From: Anoxybacillus amylolyticus | GTDB taxonomy: Bacteria; Bacillota; Bacilli; Bacillales; Anoxybacillaceae | NCBI RefSeq assembly: GCF_001634285.1 | Contig: NZ_CP015438.1 | Location: 1,314,001 to 1,378,000, forward strand | Direction: 5' to 3' | DNA: 64,000 nt | Shown here: positions 17,806-26,809 of the stretch, piece by piece | Position numbering within the stretch: position 1 is the stretch's first letter | Layout of the letters: each line of letters begins with the position of its first letter | Translations under genes and position numbers: made by a program | The notes under the pieces: generated by a model | Told to the model about the DNA's origin: nothing | The model's database searches: none | What the model saw: the letters and a program-made list of their open reading frames with translations, nothing else

Positions 17806-18831
17806 GTGAAATGGTTTTTTCTGTTTTTTCTTTTACTTATTGGCTTGTTTTATTTTTTACCTAATCAAATTCCCACATCCAGTCCTCCGCAGCTAGTAAA
17901 AGAACAAAAGATGGTTAAAATGAAAGTGATGGATACAACGGGTATTAAGTCATTCATTGGAAAAACAGAAGAGGAAGTAATGAAGCGCTTCGGACAACCA
18001 ACGCGTATTGATGACTCTAGTTATGATTATAAATGGTGGGTGTACAACAAAACGCCAAATACATATTTACAAATTGGGATGCTTAACGGGCGATCGGTTA
18101 CGGCATTTATTGGTGGAGAGCAAGTTGGTGTTTCTCCGTTTCGCATTGGTCAGCCCATTCAAGAATTGTATCGACTTATTTCGTTTCCTGCAACGATTGA
18201 GGTGGTGCTACCTGCAGGGACGTATCGGTTTGAATTGTCTGAACAGGATGTTTCTATGCAGCCGGTGATTAAAATGGATGGGGTATACGTGCAACTTTAC
18301 GTTGACCACTTTACAGGAACGATTACAGGAATTCGAATAATGGATGCAGAAACGTTTGTGAAGCTACGCCCGTATGAATTAATGTATCGTGGCTTGCTCC
18401 TATCTGCACAACCGTTAACCCTTGAGCAACAAAAAAAAGTAGAAGAGGCGAATGCAAACCAAATTTTTGATATGACAAACGTTATACGCACTCGCTATCA
18501 CGTCCCGTTATTATATTGGCATAAAAAAGCGGCGGAAGTAGCTTATGCACATAGCAAAGAGATGAGCGATCTCCATTATTTTTCTCACGTCTCCCCACAA
18601 CATGGAGACTTAAAAGCGCGGCTCCTATCTGCGCACATTCCATTCCAAATCGCAGGGGAAAACATTGCGGCGCAATATGTGGATGGCATTGCTGCAGTAG
18701 CCGGGTGGCTAAATAGCAAAAGTCATCGTGACACATTGCTAAACAAAGAGTTCACTCATCTTGGGGTAGGTGTTGCTTCTCTATATTATACGCAAGATTT
18801 TTTGAAGCCGTGGCAACTGTCTGATAAGTAG
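17806..18831 (+). CDS. ylbC: YlbC, CAP-domain protein with CAP-associated N-terminal domain
   Basis: A 341-residue protein with one N-terminal hydrophobic segment (about 2-20) serving as signal or anchor. A CAP-associated domain covers about 45-190, starting at GKTEEEVMKRFGQPTRID. The CAP domain covers about 215-335, with AYAHSKEMSDLHYFSHVSP, AGENIAAQY and KSHRDTLLN. Size and order match YlbC of B. subtilis. Role is unknown; such proteins are exported. The GTG at 17806 is the best start in frame. TATAAT at 17764 may be its -10. Its last 80 bases overlap a gene on the other strand. Confidence 0.88.
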   Translation: MKWFFLFFLLLIGLFYFLPNQIPTSSPPQLVKEQKMVKMKVMDTTGIKSFIGKTEEEVMKRFGQPTRIDDSSYDYKWWVYNKTPNTYLQIGMLNGRSVTAFIGGEQVGVSPFRIGQPIQELYRLISFPATIEVVLPAGTYRFELSEQDVSMQPVIKMDGVYVQLYVDHFTGTITGIRIMDAETFVKLRPYELMYRGLLLSAQPLTLEQQKKVEEANANQIFDMTNVIRTRYHVPLLYWHKKAAEVAYAHSKEMSDLHYFSHVSPQHGDLKARLLSAHIPFQIAGENIAAQYVDGIAAVAGWLNSKSHRDTLLNKEFTHLGVGVASLYYTQDFLKPWQLSDK

Positions 18832-19165
18832 TGAACAGGAACACCTGATTGCCCCACCGTCCGTAACAAACCATTGTATCACCTATGGAAAATGTTGGTT
18901 TTTGTAACGATTCCGTGAGCGGGAACTGCATACGAGCCATTATTTTTTCCTTGCCATGCTCAAGTTGCAAATCGATAATGGCAAGGAGGTAGTGACCGTA
19001 ATATCGCTCTGTTTTTTCTTGAATGGCGATAATGGTTCCTTTGACGACCGATTCAGCAGGGACGTTTCCAACTTGTAGCCATTGATGATACATTCGTTTT
19101 TGTTCTTTTCGCGTGACGTAATAAAAATAAACAAACAATAATGGAATAGCAATAGCCGTGACCAT
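18752..19165 (-). CDS. Hypothetical single-span membrane protein, overlaps ylbC 3' end
   Basis: A 137-residue protein of unknown function with an N-terminal membrane helix (about 2-18, AIAIPLLFVYFYYV) followed by a basic stretch (TRKEQKR) and a soluble part likely to be beta-rich. The ATG at 19165 has GGGAGTG upstream; the in-frame ATG at 19183 has no site. It is convergent with ylbC, and the last 80 bases of both genes overlap on opposite strands. No terminator hairpin is evident between them. Residue pattern looks like a real protein, but I do not recognise the family. Confidence 0.7.
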   Translation of the reverse strand: MVTAIAIPLLFVYFYYVTRKEQKRMYHQWLQVGNVPAESVVKGTIIAIQEKTERYYGHYLLAIIDLQLEHGKEKIMARMQFPLTESLQKPTFSIGDTMVCYGRWGNQVFLFTTYQTVATASKNLAYNIEKQHLPQDE

Positions 19166-19265
19166 TGTAATCACTCCCTCCATTTATTGTAACAAAAAAT
19201 GGGCGCACGCCATATCCCCTTCTTTGATAGTATATGGTAGATGAATAAAGGGGAGGTAGAAAGGA

Positions 19266-19643
19266 ATGGAGAAACATCTACATCCTTCTGTCGAGCAGTT
19301 TAAACAATTTGTGAAAAAACATCCGAAAATCATTCAAGAAGTGCGCAAAGGAAAGAAAACGTGGAAACAATTTTATGAAGATTGGTATTTATTTGGCGAG
19401 GAAGATGAAATATGGAATGAGTATAGAGATGGGGAAAAAAAGCAAGAAACAGACGGCGCTACATTGATTAATAAAGTTTTATCCGTGGTAAAAAACATCG
19501 ATCCAAACGAAATGCAAAAACATATCGCTACCGTTCAAGAAGCGATTGCAGCCATTCAAAACGTCATCGGTCAACTTCAAGGCATGAAACAATCAGAAAA
19601 TGTTTCGCGCGAACAACATCCGTTTTCCTTTCGAAAAGATTAG
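19266..19643 (+). CDS. ylbD: YlbD-like spore coat protein
   Basis: A 125-residue hydrophilic protein matching the YlbD family of putative spore coat proteins, with the family start (HPSVEQFKQFVKKHPKI) followed by KTWKQFYEDWYLFGEED. The C-terminal third is a likely amphipathic helix (IATVQEAIAAIQNVIGQL). The start has GGGGAGGTAGAAAGG upstream. It is 11 bases before ylbE, so the two form an operon, as in B. subtilis. The coat assignment comes from the family name, not from any motif. Confidence 0.88.
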   Translation: MEKHLHPSVEQFKQFVKKHPKIIQEVRKGKKTWKQFYEDWYLFGEEDEIWNEYRDGEKKQETDGATLINKVLSVVKNIDPNEMQKHIATVQEAIAAIQNVIGQLQGMKQSENVSREQHPFSFRKD

Positions 19644-19654
19644 AGGGAAGTGTT

Positions 19655-19888
19655 ATGCGAACAGAAGTAATGGACTATATTCGAGCAAAAAAAATGTTGC
19701 AATCATTTATTCGGGAACAACCACGATGGTATCGGACGCTTGCGCGCGAACCGCAGAAATTAGCCGATTTTGAGCGGGCGGCTCGTCATTATTATGAACA
19801 AACGATTCCGCAAAAAGTAGAAAAAATCGCTAATTCTTTGGAAATGGCATCACTGATGTGGAATATGTTTCGGGCGATGCGCGATTAA
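19655..19888 (+). CDS. ylbE: YlbE-like small protein
   Basis: A 77-residue protein of the YlbE-like family, with YIRAKKMLQSFIREQPRWYR near the start followed by QKLADFERAARHYYEQT. It has no signal peptide or membrane segment, is basic and probably all helical. Function is unknown. It is coupled to ylbD with an 11-base gap. Confidence 0.88.
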   Translation: MRTEVMDYIRAKKMLQSFIREQPRWYRTLAREPQKLADFERAARHYYEQTIPQKVEKIANSLEMASLMWNMFRAMRD

Positions 19889-19933
19889 TTTTTTTGAAAC
19901 GGTAAAGACTACTCCGTAAAGGAGTGATGTCTC

Positions 19934-20314
19934 TTGGGAAAAAAAATAATCATTTACTTTTTTTTGCTATCGGGATTGGCAGGAGGGATGTTCGGAGGAA
20001 TAAATCCGACTCCATCGATTGCCGCTACGCCGAATGCGCCGACGTTACACGTCAAGCATGAGGTGCGCGGGAAAGATGTATTTGTCGAATGTGTAATCGA
20101 CCGCTTTTCCTTTACAAAAGGTGTGCAACGTAAAAAAGGGGGAGAAGGTCATATAGACGTTTACGTCAACGGACAAAAAGTAACGGAAGTATTTACAGCT
20201 GCCTTTGTCGTAAGAGGATTGCCGCCAGGGAAACACGTGATGCGGCTTGAACTTGTTCATAACGATGCTACGAAATATGGCATATTTCATGAGTTTGAAG
20301 TCAATATTTCTTAA
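19934..20314 (+). CDS. Secreted hypothetical protein
   Basis: A 126-residue protein with a clear signal peptide (about 1-31, ending PSIAATPNA) and a mature part of about 95 residues made of predicted beta-strands (HVKHEVRGKDVFVECVIDRF, HIDVYVNGQKV, GLPPGKHVMRLELVHND). The repeated strand pattern with PPGKH suggests a small immunoglobulin-like or carbohydrate-binding fold. I do not recognise a family. The start is TTG at 19934 behind AAAGGAGTGATG. It is followed by a terminator and may be co-transcribed with ylbD-ylbE. Confidence 0.75.
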   Translation: MGKKIIIYFFLLSGLAGGMFGGINPTPSIAATPNAPTLHVKHEVRGKDVFVECVIDRFSFTKGVQRKKGGEGHIDVYVNGQKVTEVFTAAFVVRGLPPGKHVMRLELVHNDATKYGIFHEFEVNIS

Positions 20315-20316
20315 CC

Positions 20317-20345
20317 GTCTGGCGCTTTTAGCCAGACTTCTTTTC
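20317..20345 (+). terminator. Terminator after the secreted protein gene
   Basis: GTCTGGC and GCCAGAC form a 7-bp stem with a seven-base loop, followed by TTCTTTTCTTCT. Confidence 0.8.
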
Positions 20346-20389
20346 TTCTAGCCAGTTGTCGTGATATGATGGAATTGGAGGTGCATGCT

Positions 20390-20836
20390 GTGATTGTTGC
20401 CACACTCGAACGGCTCGAGGTGTTAAACAAAGCCGAATGGTTAGGAAGAATGATTGTGAAGTCCGAAGTGGCTGAGCATTATCGACATTGCTTACAGCGG
20501 TTAAAAGAAGACGAGAGCGCACAAAAGCTAATTGCACAGTTTATAAAAGCAAAAGAATGTTACGAAGAAGTACAGCGTTTTGGAAAATATCATCCAGATT
20601 ATCATACAGTTGTAAAAGAAACGCGAGAATTAAAGCGACAGCTCGACTTTCATGAAACGATCGCAGCGTTTAAGAAAGCGGAAAAAGAAATGCAACAGTT
20701 ATTGGATGAAATTAGTGTACTCATTGGCAAAGCGGTATCTGAGCAAATAAAGGTACCGACAGGAAACCCGTATTTTTCGTCGCTTAGTTGTTCTAGCGGG
20801 TGTGGGACAGGGGGAAGTTGCGGGTGTCGAACGTAA
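20390..20836 (+). CDS. ylbF: RicF/YlbF, subunit of the RicAFT regulatory complex
   Basis: YlbF (RicF) forms the RicAFT complex with YmcA and YaaT, which binds iron-sulfur clusters, assists RNase Y in mRNA maturation and affects competence, biofilm and sporulation. The 148-residue protein is mostly helical and ends in a Cys-rich tail, CSSGCGTGGSCGC, where the conserved cysteines serve as cluster ligands. I chose GTG at 20390 because GGAGGTG lies six bases upstream and the size then fits the family; an open frame continues to 20366. ylbG follows after 23 bases. Confidence 0.93.
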   Translation: MIVATLERLEVLNKAEWLGRMIVKSEVAEHYRHCLQRLKEDESAQKLIAQFIKAKECYEEVQRFGKYHPDYHTVVKETRELKRQLDFHETIAAFKKAEKEMQQLLDEISVLIGKAVSEQIKVPTGNPYFSSLSCSSGCGTGGSCGCRT

Positions 20837-20859
20837 TTTGAAAAAGGGGAAAGAAAAGT

Positions 20860-21132
20860 ATGTTTCCGAAGCGTCAAGGGATGATCGTTTGGTTATATTC
20901 ATTAAAACATAGTAAACATTTACGCAAATTTGGCAATATTCATTATGTATCCAAACGGCTGAAATATGTCGTCCTTTATTGCAATATGGACGATATCGAT
21001 TATTTGATGCGAAAAATTGCTTCTTTGCCGTTTGTGAAAAAAGTAGAACCTTCTTATCGTCCATTTTTAAAAATGGATTTTGAATCGAAAGAAGAGAAAG
21101 AAAAAGAGGCAAAATATTTTTTGTTTGAATAA
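20860..21132 (+). CDS. ylbG: YlbG, DUF2129 family protein
   Basis: A 90-residue cytosolic protein of the DUF2129 family, with [20 protein letters not shown] and [16 protein letters not shown], and a [12 protein letters not shown] stretch near the end. It is nearly always next to ylbF in Bacillaceae, as here. Function is unknown. The start has AAAAGGGGAAAG upstream. Confidence 0.9.
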   Translation: MFPKRQGMIVWLYSLKHSKHLRKFGNIHYVSKRLKYVVLYCNMDDIDYLMRKIASLPFVKKVEPSYRPFLKMDFESKEEKEKEAKYFLFE

Positions 21133-21161
21133 GGCTGACTTTTTGAAGGTCAGCCTTATTG
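21129..21161. terminator. Bidirectional terminator after ylbG
   Basis: AATAAGGCTGAC and GTCAGCCTTATT form a 12-bp stem with an 8-9-base loop. It contains the end of ylbG and reaches the end of the convergent gene at 21156. Confidence 0.85.
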
Positions 21162-21545
21162 TAATGGCAGGATAAATCGGTTCATGCGCATGATGCCGAT
21201 TAAATGCTGATAGTATAAGTCAATTTCGGCAAAAAAAGTGGATGGTTTTACTTCCATGTGAATAATTTCCATTCCTAGTTCGTTTGCTAGTTGAGTGAAC
21301 AACTCAAACCGCTTGTTTGGTTTTACGTAAGGATTTGGAATACCTTCACGGCAGATATATAACGGTTGAAAATCTCCGGGATCTGTCGGATGAAGAACAA
21401 CGACACAAGAAGTGACAGCTTGCCCATTTTTGACCGTATGGAGAGCAAATAGTCCCGATAGGCGATGTCGATTCGCTCTTGCCAATTCTAACAGCTCATA
21501 AATATCCGAATATCCTTCTCCTAGTTCGATAAACCGTTGAATCAT
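21156..21545 (-). CDS. Conserved small protein (DUF7147-like), unknown function
   Basis: A 129-residue soluble protein found beside ylbG in many bacilli, where databases sometimes label it methylthioribose kinase without support. It starts MIQRFIELGEGYSDIYELLE and continues with LARANRHRLSGLFALHT. No kinase motif is visible and it is far too short for a kinase, so I do not accept that label. The DUF7147 family name is from memory and uncertain. The start has GGAGAG upstream on the minus strand. It is convergent to ylbG and divergent from the next gene. Confidence 0.78.
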   Translation of the reverse strand: MIQRFIELGEGYSDIYELLELARANRHRLSGLFALHTVKNGQAVTSCVVVLHPTDPGDFQPLYICREGIPNPYVKPNKRFELFTQLANELGMEIIHMEVKPSTFFAEIDLYYQHLIGIMRMNRFILPLQ

Positions 21546-21691
21546 GTGCTTCTCTCCTTTCCTCTATTTCTCCTTCCTCTACTTTATCATTGTTTCGGGA
21601 AAAGTTGAACAAAATTCGACGTTTTTATACAAACGAAGTATATTTTTTGGTATCTTTATGATAAGAACGAAGTTAAATGAGGGATTGTTTC

Positions 21692-23077
21692 ATGATGCGG
21701 ACAGCTATTTTAATGATTGTCCTCTTTTTAGGCATTAGCGTCGGCACACTTTATATGCAATGGCAGGATTACGGACAAACGCGCAACGAAGTGAATAATG
21801 TGCCGCTTGTTCATTTCATTGATATCAAATATAACGGGAAAATGTTAGAGATTCACCAGACGGTGAAAGGGCTAACGACCCCGGTATATACCATTCAAGT
21901 GCCAATTGATGCAAAACAGCTTACGTATACGATTGGGAATGATAAAAGAACGCTGGTGTACGACCGAAATGGGAAGGCATCTGTCAAGAGACATGGGCAC
22001 GATAAACTGGAGTTTCACTATATACTGCCGCTGCCGTCCATAAAACCTATTTGGTTAGAGCGCTGGATGGTATTGTTTTTTTCTAGTCAACCACAGCATT
22101 TATATGTGCAGCTTACTGACGATACAAAAAGCGGCATGTGGGTTGCTGGTGCCCCACTCGAGGCTGTTCTAAAGAAGAAAATGTCTACTTTTTACTCGTG
22201 GTCACAAAAAGGAGTCTCCTCCTTTCCACTTTATTTCCATCCGATAGAGTTGCCGCGGAACGTATACGGAACAATAGAAGTATATGGGGGACGAAAGGAA
22301 AATGTGACAAAATGGACAGATGTTCCTTCGTTTACGCTCGTTTGGGTAAAAGGAGGCATGCAGCATTTATCGCCAACATTAGTGGTCGTTCCGGAAACCG
22401 TTTCCCTGCCATCGCTTCGAGAGATGTATATGCGCACGTACTACGAGGCTTATTTTTTGCCGAGCGGTGAAATGAATACGGTTGTTGCTGATTTACTGAC
22501 AGCATTTACATTGCAAAAACAGCCTGTTACGCCGAAAGGAAAAGCGATTTGGCAGCAACTTACGGAAAAGCTAACAAAAGACGAGCAAAAAGCATTTTTT
22601 ACTGCCGTTTTGAAGCAGCGCGGAAAAACGCTGACGCCCGCTATGCTAGACGAAGCATTATCTGCTTCCCATGCAGGGAAGACGATGTATTTTACCGATT
22701 CGTTTGCGACTGGACGCCCATTGTCACTTGTTTTTACAAATGAAGGAAAAATATATGTGAACAATGTTCTACTGAAACAATCGAAAGCGATATTGCAAAA
22801 CGAAGAGGTGTTATTGCCGTTTGTTGATGTAATGAGTGCGTTAGGCTATCATGTAAGACGCACAGGAGAAGCTGTGTTTATTGAAAAAGGCGATAATCGT
22901 TGGCGATTTTTCGTTAACTCTTCCATCTATATGAAAGGAAATGACCGGTTTGGTGCACCAGCGATTATTATTTATGAAATAAATGGTAGACTTTACATGA
23001 CACCAGATATGATGCAATATTGGTTTCCGGTGCAAATATCGATGGCGGAGCGCGATGTAATAGTTTCTAGTTCATAA
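21692..23077 (+). CDS. Large exported protein of unknown function
   Basis: A 461-residue protein with one N-terminal hydrophobic helix (about 4-20), probably exported or anchored. The middle shows repeated beta-strand patterns (LVHFIDIKYNGKMLEIHQTV, PVYTIQVPIDA). The last 120 residues (LSLVFTNEGKIYVNNVLLKQ to YMTPDMMQYWFPV) resemble the copper amine oxidase N-terminal-like domain common in Gram-positive wall proteins. I see no catalytic motif. The ATG at 21692 has GAGGG upstream; the in-frame ATG at 21677 overlaps that site. It has no close partner gene. Confidence 0.78.
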   Translation: MMRTAILMIVLFLGISVGTLYMQWQDYGQTRNEVNNVPLVHFIDIKYNGKMLEIHQTVKGLTTPVYTIQVPIDAKQLTYTIGNDKRTLVYDRNGKASVKRHGHDKLEFHYILPLPSIKPIWLERWMVLFFSSQPQHLYVQLTDDTKSGMWVAGAPLEAVLKKKMSTFYSWSQKGVSSFPLYFHPIELPRNVYGTIEVYGGRKENVTKWTDVPSFTLVWVKGGMQHLSPTLVVVPETVSLPSLREMYMRTYYEAYFLPSGEMNTVVADLLTAFTLQKQPVTPKGKAIWQQLTEKLTKDEQKAFFTAVLKQRGKTLTPAMLDEALSASHAGKTMYFTDSFATGRPLSLVFTNEGKIYVNNVLLKQSKAILQNEEVLLPFVDVMSALGYHVRRTGEAVFIEKGDNRWRFFVNSSIYMKGNDRFGAPAIIIYEINGRLYMTPDMMQYWFPVQISMAERDVIVSSS

Positions 23078-23246
23078 GAAAAGCGTAAAGCGCCCTCCTA
23101 TCCGAGAAGAGCGCACAAGCCCCACCGAGGAGAGATCAAACCAAGCATGCTTGGTTCTGCGTGGGCGAAATCGCTGAAGTTTCTCCATGTGTCACCGCCG
23201 AAAGAAGGGAAGGAGCGCATCACACCGATGGCGCTTGAAGCTACCT
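23078..23246. repeat. Structured intergenic repeat element
   Basis: Begins right after the stop at 23077 with GAAAAGCGTAAAGCGCC and ends with GGCGCTTGAAGCTAC, giving a terminal stem (AAAGCGCC with GGCGCTT). Inside is a perfect palindrome, CCAAGCATGCTTGG, at 23141-23154. The end sequences resemble a family of structured intergenic repeats I recall from Bacillus and Geobacillus, and a related copy lies at 51717. I see no reading frame. Confidence 0.55.
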
Positions 23247-23283
23247 ACTAAATCGTAAAATTTTATACTTTCTTACCTTATAA

Positions 23284-23310
23284 AAAAACCCCTGCAGTTG
23301 TCTGCAGGGA
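23284..23310 (-). terminator. Minus-strand terminator without an assigned gene
   Basis: On the minus strand CCCTGCAG and CTGCAGGG form an 8-bp stem with a four-base loop, then GG and seven T. A plus-strand terminator is unlikely because no T run follows there. No convincing minus-strand gene lies upstream of it. Confidence 0.7.
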
Positions 23311-23568
23311 CCTTTGATGCTTATTCGTTCCCGCGCATCGAAAGGAACGTCTAAGCCAAAGGAAAAGGGAGAGGAGAAACCGGAGGAAGAACTTATGGGG
23401 AACGTAAGTCTTCTCCGCGGTTGGCAACAACATCCATACGGACATTGTCATTACTCATTATGACCAATACATCAGTTTGTATACATCGTTTAATGAAAAA
23501 ATGACAAAGTGGTATTATCGGAACGTTTATGATAGGATAAGGAAGGAAAACGGTTGAAAATGTGGTGA
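23311..23568. other. Gene-free stretch before rsmD
   Basis: About 260 bases with no convincing gene. On the minus strand, ATG at about 23459 opens a 21-codon frame (MSNDNVRMDVVANRGEDLR plus two residues) without a ribosome site. The minus-strand terminator at 23284 suggests a small RNA or a decayed gene here. On the plus strand the last part should hold the rsmD promoter; I see no clear consensus. Confidence 0.4.
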
Positions 23569-23574
23569 ATGAAG

Positions 23575-24638
<1,064 letters not shown>

Positions 24639-24654
24639 AAACAAACAGAAACTA

Positions 24655-24697
24655 GGCGTCTGGAAAAGTTGTTATTTTTTCCAGACCGCCTTTTTGT
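24655..24697. terminator. Terminator between coaD and ylbJ
   Basis: GGCGtCTGGAAAA and TTTTCCAGACCGCC form a stem with one mismatch, followed by TTTTTG. It overlaps the last nine codons of ylbJ on the other strand. Confidence 0.8.
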
Positions 24698-25919
24698 TCA
24701 GAAGCATTATATATACACAAAGCGACAGCAATGTGACTAACGGACCGTATTTACTAAGCAACTGAAAGCACTCATGGAGCCAAAGAGGGGCTTGTTTGAC
24801 TAAAAATGTTGGAACAGCTCCTTTTGTTTCATTCACCGGATGTGTGCGGACGTAAAGCGGCGCCCATAACACATATGTAAAAAAAGCGGAAAACATACCG
24901 TGAAGAATGCGGGCGACAAAAAACGGACGGAACCGGATGTTTGCTTCTGAAAGAATGCTAGCGACTTGCGCTTGCACAGAAAAGCCGCCGAATGAAAGAA
25001 TGAAACTTGTGACAACTGCTTTTTGCAACAAGCTTGCTTCGTTTACTTCGCTAATCATTTGGCTGCCGAGCGTAATTTCGAAAATTCCAGAAATGAACGG
25101 AATACCTAGTTCTTTGGGCAATTGGAACAAAGAAAAAGCGTGTTGAAGTAGTTGCGCGATATATTGTGTTGCGTGAATGAGATATAGTAGTTTATTAATA
25201 ACAGAGAAGAGAATAATAAACCCACCGATCATCAACAATGTTTGCACAGAAGAGCGAATAGCATCTCCAAGCAGTTTTCCGAGCGGCTGCCTATTTTTTA
25301 GTCGAGTTTCGTGCAAGGCGTGAAATGCAGAACGAACGGAAAACGTATACGGTTTTGTTTGCGGGCGTTTTTTTTCTTCTCTTGTTCGGTGAAAGCGCAT
25401 CATGATCCCGACAAGCACATTTCCGATGTAGTGGGAGAGGGCAAAAATTATTCCAAGGTGTGGGTTATGAAAAAATCCAATGGATACCGCCCCGAAAATA
25501 AATAACGGGTTCGATGAGTTCGTGAATGTAGAAAGTCGCTCGGCTTCAATGAGCGAAAGCTGCTTTTCTTGATAAAGGCGAGCGGTTAGCTTTGCTCCTG
25601 ACGGGTATCCAGAAGCCATTCCCATCGCCCAGACGAATCCTCCGACACCCGGCACGTTAAATAGTGGACGCATGAGCGGTTCTAATAATACACCGAGCAA
25701 CCGAACAACCCCGACCCCAATTAATAGCTCAGAAACGATAAAAAACGGCAATAGCGAGGGGAATACAACTTCCCACCACATATTTAAGCCGCGAATGGAT
25801 GCTTCTAGTGATTGTTGTGGATAGCGGATGAGTGACAAAGCAAAGATGGTGACAACAGCTGCTAACACAATCGTGTTCCATTTGTCCCTCATGTCCGTTT
25901 TCTTTTTTAGTTGCAGCAT
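24672..25919 (-). CDS. ylbJ: Sporulation integral membrane protein YlbJ
   Basis: YlbJ is a polytopic membrane protein of the nucleoside-recognition (Gate) superfamily that is made in the mother cell and needed for normal sporulation, probably for cortex formation. This copy has 415 residues and about eight hydrophobic segments, with conserved GGFVWAMGMASGYPSGAKL, TFTNSSNPLFIFGAVSIGFF and PFISGIFEITLGSQMI. The transported substrate is unknown. The start has AAGGAGAGAAAA upstream on the minus strand. Divergent ylbK shares the short control region with it. Confidence 0.93.
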   Translation of the reverse strand: MLQLKKKTDMRDKWNTIVLAAVVTIFALSLIRYPQQSLEASIRGLNMWWEVVFPSLLPFFIVSELLIGVGVVRLLGVLLEPLMRPLFNVPGVGGFVWAMGMASGYPSGAKLTARLYQEKQLSLIEAERLSTFTNSSNPLFIFGAVSIGFFHNPHLGIIFALSHYIGNVLVGIMMRFHRTREEKKRPQTKPYTFSVRSAFHALHETRLKNRQPLGKLLGDAIRSSVQTLLMIGGFIILFSVINKLLYLIHATQYIAQLLQHAFSLFQLPKELGIPFISGIFEITLGSQMISEVNEASLLQKAVVTSFILSFGGFSVQAQVASILSEANIRFRPFFVARILHGMFSAFFTYVLWAPLYVRTHPVNETKGAVPTFLVKQAPLWLHECFQLLSKYGPLVTLLSLCVYIMLLNKKAVWKK

Positions 25920-25954
25920 TTTTTCTCTCCTTTCTTTTCTGCACCGATGTACAA

Positions 25955-25978
25955 CCTCATATAGTTTAATATACGAGG
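25955..25978. promoter_or_regulatory. Inverted repeat between ylbJ and ylbK
   Basis: CCTCATATA and TATACGAGG form a 9-bp inverted repeat with one mismatch and a six-base spacer, lying about 36 bases before ylbJ and 46 before ylbK. It could be an operator or contain the -10/-35 elements of divergent promoters (CATATAGT on plus, GTATATT on minus). Confidence 0.4.
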
Positions 25979-26023
25979 ATAGCCAGCCGTTTTAGACCAT
26001 CAGTTTGAAAAGGAGGGGAAGCG

Positions 26024-26809
26024 GTGAGACCAAAAATTGGTTTGGCACTAGGTTCTGGGGGAGCAAGAGGTTTTGCTCATTTAGGAGTGATTAAAATATT
26101 AGAAGAAGAAGGAATACCGATTGATTATATTGCTGGAAGCAGCATGGGGGCGCTCGTTGCAGCGTTCTATGCAAGCGGATTAGGTATAGACCGGCTGTAC
26201 AAACTGGCAAAAGCGTTTCGCCGAAATGATTTTATTGATTTAACGATTCCAAAAATGGGATTTGTTTCTGGTAACAAAATTAAAGAGTTTATTCGTCTTG
26301 TCACAAAAGGGAAACAAATCGAAGACCTAGTCATCCCGGTTGCGATTGTAGCGACCGATATTCAAAAAGGAGAAAAAGTTGTTTTTCGTCATGGCGATTT
26401 GGCGACAGCTGTGCGTGCAAGCATTTCTATCCCTGGGATTTTCGTTCCAGAAGTGGTGAACGGGCGAATGCTCATAGATGGTGGTGTTATTGATCGCATT
26501 CCCGTTTCGGTCGTGCGGGAAATGGGAGCGGATCTTGTCATTGCGGTCGATGTGTCGCACGTAAAAGCTGCCGGGAATATTGTTTCTATTTTTGATATTA
26601 TTTTACAAAGTATTGATATTTTACAAGATGAGCTCGTTCGCCATCGCGAATACGTTTCCGATGTCATGATTCGCCCACATGTCGAACAATACAGTTCACG
26701 AGCATTTACACATACGGAAGAAATTATTAAGATAGGGGAAGAAGAAGCGCGGAAACAAATGAGTGTGATCCATCATGTTATTCAACAATGGAAGGAGCAG
26801 CATGCATGA
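26024..26809 (+). CDS. ylbK: Patatin-like phospholipase YlbK
   Basis: A 261-residue patatin-like (RssA-type) serine hydrolase. The oxyanion loop GSGGARG (about 10-16), nucleophile motif GSSMG with Ser40, and catalytic Asp152 in the DGG motif are all present, so an active Ser-Asp dyad is expected. Substrate is unknown and probably a lipid ester. There is no signal peptide. It starts at GTG behind AGGAGGGGAAGC. Its stop overlaps the ylbL start (ATGA), so the two are translated together; this pairing is conserved in B. subtilis. Confidence 0.93.
   Translation: MRPKIGLALGSGGARGFAHLGVIKILEEEGIPIDYIAGSSMGALVAAFYASGLGIDRLYKLAKAFRRNDFIDLTIPKMGFVSGNKIKEFIRLVTKGKQIEDLVIPVAIVATDIQKGEKVVFRHGDLATAVRASISIPGIFVPEVVNGRMLIDGGVIDRIPVSVVREMGADLVIAVDVSHVKAAGNIVSIFDIILQSIDILQDELVRHREYVSDVMIRPHVEQYSSRAFTHTEEIIKIGEEEARKQMSVIHHVIQQWKEQHA

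Noticed and set aside
21156-21545. Methylthioribose kinase, a label often given to this gene
   Set aside because: The protein is only 129 residues and shows no kinase motifs.
23400-23459. A 21-codon minus-strand frame starting MSNDNVRMDVV
   Set aside because: No ribosome site and too short; kept only as part of a finding about the minus-strand terminator, not as a gene.
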